DNA of 8,371 nt from an uncultured Clostridia bacterium. Lineage in GTDB: Bacteria; Bacillota; Clostridia; Oscillospirales; Oscillospiraceae. Within the stretch, counting starts at the first letter, position 1, and every line of letters starts with the position of its first letter. The notes under the pieces were generated by a model that made no database searches, was not told the DNA's origin, and was given only the letters and a program-made list of their open reading frames with translations. The position numbers and the translations under genes are program-made. The stretch is taken from NCBI GenBank assembly GCA_947176425.1, contig CAMWQV010000064.1, forward strand, positions 1 to 8,371, given 5' to 3'. Of this stretch, positions 5,667 through 8,371 are shown piece after piece.

Positions 5667-7510
5667 GTCTCTCCTTGGTTCTGTTTCAGGACTGCCCGCA
5701 CGACGCCCGCGGCGTCCAGACCGAACGCCTGCCGCAGTTCCTTCACGGTTCCCTGGGGTACAAAACGGTTTCCCGGATTCAGCAGGGACAGGTCCGTCAA
5801 AAAACCGCTCCGCGCCAGCGCAGCCGCCAGCTGCTGTCCGATTCCGCCGGTCTCAAAGCAGTCCTCCAGAACCAGCAGCCGTCCGGTTTTCTTCACGGAC
5901 GCCGCCGTCAGCTGAACAGGCAGCGGGGCAATGCGGTCCAGCTTGACGACCTCCGCTTCGATACCCTGTTCCGACAAAATGTCCGCCGCTGCCAGCAGTT
6001 CGCCGCAGAGCGTCCCATAGCCAACCAGCGTCACGTCCGAACCCTGCCGGAGAAGGCGTTCCGCGCTGCCGTCCCAGGACGGGAACTGCCGTTCCTCGCC
6101 GCCTCTGGGATAGCGGATTGCCGCAGGCCCTTCCAGTTCCGCGGCGGCATGGAGCATTCTGCGCAGTTCGTCGAAACACGCCGGACAAAATACGGTCATG
6201 CCCGGAATCTGCGTCAGATATCCCACATCCTGACAGCCGTGATGGGTCGGGCCGTCCTGCCCAACCAGCCCCGCGCGGTCTACAGCCAGAATGACATGCA
6301 GCTGCTGTAACGCCACATCATGAATCAGCATATCGAACCCGCGCTGCAAAAAACTGGAATACACTGCGAATACAGGAATCAGTCCCTGCTTTGCCATTCC
6401 CGCGGACATGCTGACCGCGTGACCCTCCGCGATGCCCACGTCAAAAAAGCGTTTCGGCCACGCGGCGGCAAATTCCTGCAAACCGGTCCCGTCCGCCATT
6501 GCCGCCGTTACCGCGCAGAGGCGTTTGTCGCGCCCTGCCATTTCCGTCAGTTCATGCCCGAATATATAGGAAAAATCAACTTTCTGCTGTTCCGTTACGC
6601 CCACTTTCGGGTCAAAAGGCGGCACGCCGTGACAGCGTTCCGGCCTCAGTTCGGCCGCCGGATAGCCCCGTCCTTTTTTGGTGCGCACGTGTACCAGGAC
6701 CGGACGGCCCAATTCTTTTGCCCAAAACAGGGTTGTGCAGAGCTGTTCAATATTATGCCCGTCTACCGGCCCCATATAGGTAAATCCCATGTCCTCAAAC
6801 ATCGAACAGGGATAAATAGCCCGTTTTATGCCGCTTTTGATCTTATGGTTGAACTGATACAGCCCGTTTCCGCCGGGCATATGCGACAGCACTTTGCGAT
6901 AGCCTTTTTTAAACTGATAGTATCCCGGCCTCACCCGCAGACGGCCCAAATGGTCCGCCACGCCGCCCACATTGCGGTCAATGGACATCCCGTTATCGTT
7001 CAGAATGACCACCATCGGTTCTCCGGACGCGCCCGCGTCGTTCAGCCCCTCATAGGCCAGGCCGCCGGTCAGCGCGCCGTCGCCGATGAGCGCGACGATA
7101 TTATAATTTTCCCCCAGCAGCGTCCTGGCCCGCGCCATGCCCAGCGCGACAGACACAGAATTAGACGCGTGTCCGGCGATAAACGCGTCATGCACGCTCT
7201 CCTCCGGCTTAGGGAAACCGGACAGTCCTCCGAACTGGCGCAGAGTGGAAAACAGTTCCCGGCGTCCGGTGAGGGCTTTATGAATATAGCATTGGTGTCC
7301 GACATCAAAGACAAAACGGTCCCGGCTGGTGTCGTACAGACGGTGGATGGCAAGAGTCAGCTCCACCGCGCCCAAATTGGACGCCAAATGTCCTCCGGTA
7401 CGGGCCACGCTTTCCACCAGAAACCGGCGCAGTTCCCGGCTCAGCAGCTTCAGCTCCTCCGGACGCAGCTGTTTCACATCCGCGGGGGATGCGATCCGTT
7501 CCAGGATCAT
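5663..7510 (-). CDS. dxs: 1-deoxy-D-xylulose-5-phosphate synthase
   Basis: A 615-aa thiamine-diphosphate enzyme that condenses pyruvate and glyceraldehyde-3-phosphate, the first step of the MEP isoprenoid pathway; length is normal. The N-terminal ThDP-binding part has GGHLASNLG (39-47, His41) and DVGHQCY (69-75). It also has AGHASNSVS (112-120) and the GDG...NDN cofactor motif (GDGALTGG at 143-150, NDN at 171-173). The central pyrimidine-binding part has DVGIAEGHAVSMSAG (357-371) with the catalytic Glu362; the residue after it is Gly where many homologues have Gln or Glu. VDRAGLVGQDGPTHHG (410-425) and IRYPRG follow. The C-terminal transketolase domain is complete. ATG at 7510 with GAGGTGA directly upstream, overlapping the oapA stop; the two genes are 3 bp apart. 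It overlaps tlyA by 4 bp at its end. Confidence 0.97.
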   Translation of the reverse strand: MILERIASPADVKQLRPEELKLLSRELRRFLVESVARTGGHLASNLGAVELTLAIHRLYDTSRDRFVFDVGHQCYIHKALTGRRELFSTLRQFGGLSGFPKPEESVHDAFIAGHASNSVSVALGMARARTLLGENYNIVALIGDGALTGGLAYEGLNDAGASGEPMVVILNDNGMSIDRNVGGVADHLGRLRVRPGYYQFKKGYRKVLSHMPGGNGLYQFNHKIKSGIKRAIYPCSMFEDMGFTYMGPVDGHNIEQLCTTLFWAKELGRPVLVHVRTKKGRGYPAAELRPERCHGVPPFDPKVGVTEQQKVDFSYIFGHELTEMAGRDKRLCAVTAAMADGTGLQEFAAAWPKRFFDVGIAEGHAVSMSAGMAKQGLIPVFAVYSSFLQRGFDMLIHDVALQQLHVILAVDRAGLVGQDGPTHHGCQDVGYLTQIPGMTVFCPACFDELRRMLHAAAELEGPAAIRYPRGGEERQFPSWDGSAERLLRQGSDVTLVGYGTLCGELLAAADILSEQGIEAEVVKLDRIAPLPVQLTAASVKKTGRLLVLEDCFETGGIGQQLAAALARSGFLTDLSLLNPGNRFVPQGTVKELRQAFGLDAAGVVRAVLKQNQGET

Positions 7511-7513
7511 AGC

Positions 7514-8113
7514 TCACCTCTTTTTCTTATCACGGGAAAACAAATGCAGAAACCGTCCCACAAATTGCAGGACCGTTGTACTGCGTTCGATGGCGAACAC
7601 TTTTCCGGCCGCTTTTCCGCCGATGGTCAGTCCCGACACAAGGGCGGTCACAAGCAGGCTGATGAGCGCGGAACGCACGCTCAATGTACTTTGAATCCGT
7701 GTTACGATCACGGCGGCGGTAGTACCGCTGATAATGCCGCAGATATCGCCCACTACGTCGTTGCAGAAACTGGAGACTTTGCTGGCTTTGCGGATCAGGG
7801 ACAGCGCCTCTTTCGCGCCGGGAATGCGCCGGGCGGCCATGGAGTGAAAAGGCCGTTCGTCGGCGGCGGTGACTGCCACGCCGATGATATCAAAGCCGAT
7901 GCCCAAAAGAATAAAAGCGGTCAGCACGATGCAGGCCAGAATCAATCCGGCGTTGTTCAGCACTTCACCGGAGGCGAAACTGAGCGCACCGGATAAAATG
8001 AGAGAAATAAAGAATACCTGGACAGTCCAGCGGGATTTCCCGGAATCTTTCTTGCTTTTCTTATCGTTTTTTTTATTATCAGATTTCTTCTTATTACTGC
8101 CGTCAGCGTCCAA
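7514..8113 (-). CDS. oapA: OLE-associated membrane protein OapA (probable)
   Basis: A 199-aa membrane protein. The first 28 residues are highly basic and low in complexity, with ten Lys. Four likely membrane helices follow, at about 31-48, 53-82, 121-140 and 147-166. The conserved-looking core GIGFDIIGVAVTAADERPFH (71-90) recalls DUF21/CorB-type magnesium transport domains, and the protein ends in RDKKKR. Length, topology, basic tails and its place directly upstream of dxs match OapA. That protein binds OLE RNA and holds it at the membrane, and in studied bacteria the complex has been linked to magnesium homeostasis and stress tolerance. Start: TTG at 8113 with GAGGAG (8127-8122) 8 nt upstream; the ATG at 8135 is out of frame and stops after ten codons. 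An A8 run lies in the Lys-rich part (8074-8067). The assignment rests on context and general features rather than a measured alignment. Confidence 0.78.
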   Translation of the reverse strand: MDADGSNKKKSDNKKNDKKSKKDSGKSRWTVQVFFISLILSGALSFASGEVLNNAGLILACIVLTAFILLGIGFDIIGVAVTAADERPFHSMAARRIPGAKEALSLIRKASKVSSFCNDVVGDICGIISGTTAAVIVTRIQSTLSVRSALISLLVTALVSGLTIGGKAAGKVFAIERSTTVLQFVGRFLHLFSRDKKKR

Positions 8114-8121
8114 AGGACGAT

Positions 8122-8127
8122 CTCCTC
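8122..8127 (-). promoter_or_regulatory. Ribosome binding site supporting a TTG start for oapA
   Basis: GAGGAG on the minus strand, 8 nt before the TTG at 8113. No in-frame ATG or GTG with a comparable site lies upstream, so TTG is the best start. The weak start codon may keep the protein level low. Confidence 0.65.
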
Positions 8128-8140
8128 ACTTTCATTGGAT

Positions 8141-8179
8141 AAAAATTATATCCGTCCCGACAGGAAGTAGGGGACGGAT
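8141..8179 (-). terminator. Terminator-like hairpin at the 3' end of the putative OLE RNA
   Basis: A perfect 9-bp inverted repeat on the minus strand: ATCCGTCCC (8179-8171) and GGGACGGAT (8158-8150), with a 12-nt loop. ATAATTTTT follows. The T run begins four bases after the stem, so termination may be partial. It lies between the structured noncoding stretch and the oapA ribosome binding site, as expected for the 3' end of OLE with some readthrough into oapA-dxs. Confidence 0.65.
8145..8150 (-). promoter_or_regulatory. Possible -10 element (TATAAT) in front of oapA
   Basis: A perfect TATAAT lies 32 nt upstream of the oapA TTG and overlaps the end of the terminator-like hairpin. No TTGACA-like -35 is present at 16-18 bp (17 bp upstream reads CCCCTA), and there is no TG extension, so this may be chance or a weak promoter. 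Confidence 0.25.
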
Positions 8180-8371
8180 TGAAACGACACTGAACGCCGG
8201 CAGCAGGCGCAGTAAATCTTACGGCTTAGGTACGGGTAGGATTTCCCCGGCACGCACCTCCCGTTGCCGGTCAGGCGGTTTCCCTTTCAGCGCACCGGCG
8301 CGGCGTCGCCCGCCGCACGACCCGACTGCCACTCAGTCCGCACTGCAATCCTGCGCCTGCCCGTTCAAGAC

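Larger units (their letters stand above)
8141..8371 (-). ncRNA. ole: OLE RNA, 3' part (partial, runs off the window)
   Basis: About 230 bp upstream of oapA with no credible coding frame: on the minus strand two frames stop within the first 40 bases and the third by about 8275, none with a ribosome binding site. The strand can instead form local hairpins. GACTG pairs with CAGTC (8338-8334 / 8328-8324); GCGGCG with CGCCGC around a 5-nt loop (8316-8311 / 8305-8300); CCGGCA with TGCCGG (8270-8265 / 8252-8247). ACTGCGCC pairs with GGCG-TT-CAGT around a two-base bulge (8213-8206 / 8198-8189). A 9-bp hairpin and a T run end it. OLE is a roughly 600-nt membrane-associated RNA of Firmicutes encoded between ispA and oapA-dxs, which is exactly this place. 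I could not match family consensus from memory, so the call is mainly contextual. The 5' two thirds lie outside the window. Confidence 0.7.

Noticed and set aside
6320..7996. A long open frame of 558 codons on the plus strand, opposite dxs and oapA.
   Set aside because: It is antisense to two well-supported genes, has no recognisable domains, and its composition (rich in His, Gln, Arg) is the usual mirror of GC-rich minus-strand codons.
8067..8074. An A8 run in the Lys-rich start of oapA containing the slippery heptamer A AAA AAC in frame.
   Set aside because: The -1 frame meets a stop almost at once (CGA TAA), so slippage would only give an 18-residue peptide. The run is explained by Lys codons.
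8363..8371. GTTCAAGAC at the right edge resembles a tRNA T-loop.
   Set aside because: No acceptor, D or anticodon arms can be traced in the preceding plus-strand sequence, and the window ends before a T-stem could close.
8180..8371. A thiamine or cobalamin riboswitch upstream of dxs, which uses thiamine diphosphate.
   Set aside because: Neither the conserved thiamine-box pair nor a convincing B12 box is present, and the stretch ends before oapA with its own hairpin.

Overview
This window looks like chromosomal DNA of a GC-rich Firmicute of the class Clostridia, most likely an anaerobe of the Oscillospiraceae/Ruminococcaceae type. The evidence is the gene order dxs - tlyA - nadK - argR - recN, strong AGGAGG-type ribosome binding sites, and many ATGA or TGATG stop/start overlaps. 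Every gene I can support lies on the minus strand, so transcription runs from high to low coordinates.

Right end (about 8371 to 8141): a stretch with no credible gene. It can fold into several GC-rich hairpins and ends in a terminator-like hairpin. It lies directly upstream of a 199-aa Lys-rich membrane protein, which precedes dxs. That is the known location of the OLE (ornate, large, extremophilic) noncoding RNA and its membrane partner OapA. I read it as the 3' part of an OLE RNA whose 5' part, and probably ispA/xseB/xseA, lie outside the window.

Centre (8113 to 892): a compact co-directional operon. It holds oapA, dxs (first step of the MEP isoprenoid pathway), tlyA (rRNA 2'-O-methyltransferase), nadK (NAD kinase), argR (arginine repressor), recN (recombination repair ATPase) and a membrane-anchored M28-peptidase-like gene. 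Gaps are 31 bp or less, and several genes overlap. recN is split by a single-base frameshift near a G5 run, with both halves otherwise intact. The M28-like protein has lost two of the usual active-site residues and carries two membrane helices inside its domain. A clear intrinsic terminator follows it.

Left end (846 to 1): a BceR-like response regulator, translationally coupled to the 5' end of a short-loop, intramembrane-sensing histidine kinase that runs off the edge. This kind of pair usually controls a BceAB-type antimicrobial-peptide resistance transporter, which would lie outside the window. The U-tract of the terminator after the M28-like gene directly abuts the ribosome binding site of this regulator, leaving no room for a separate promoter between them.

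The most interesting parts are the probable OLE RNA/OapA unit, the degenerate membrane M28 protein, and the split recN.
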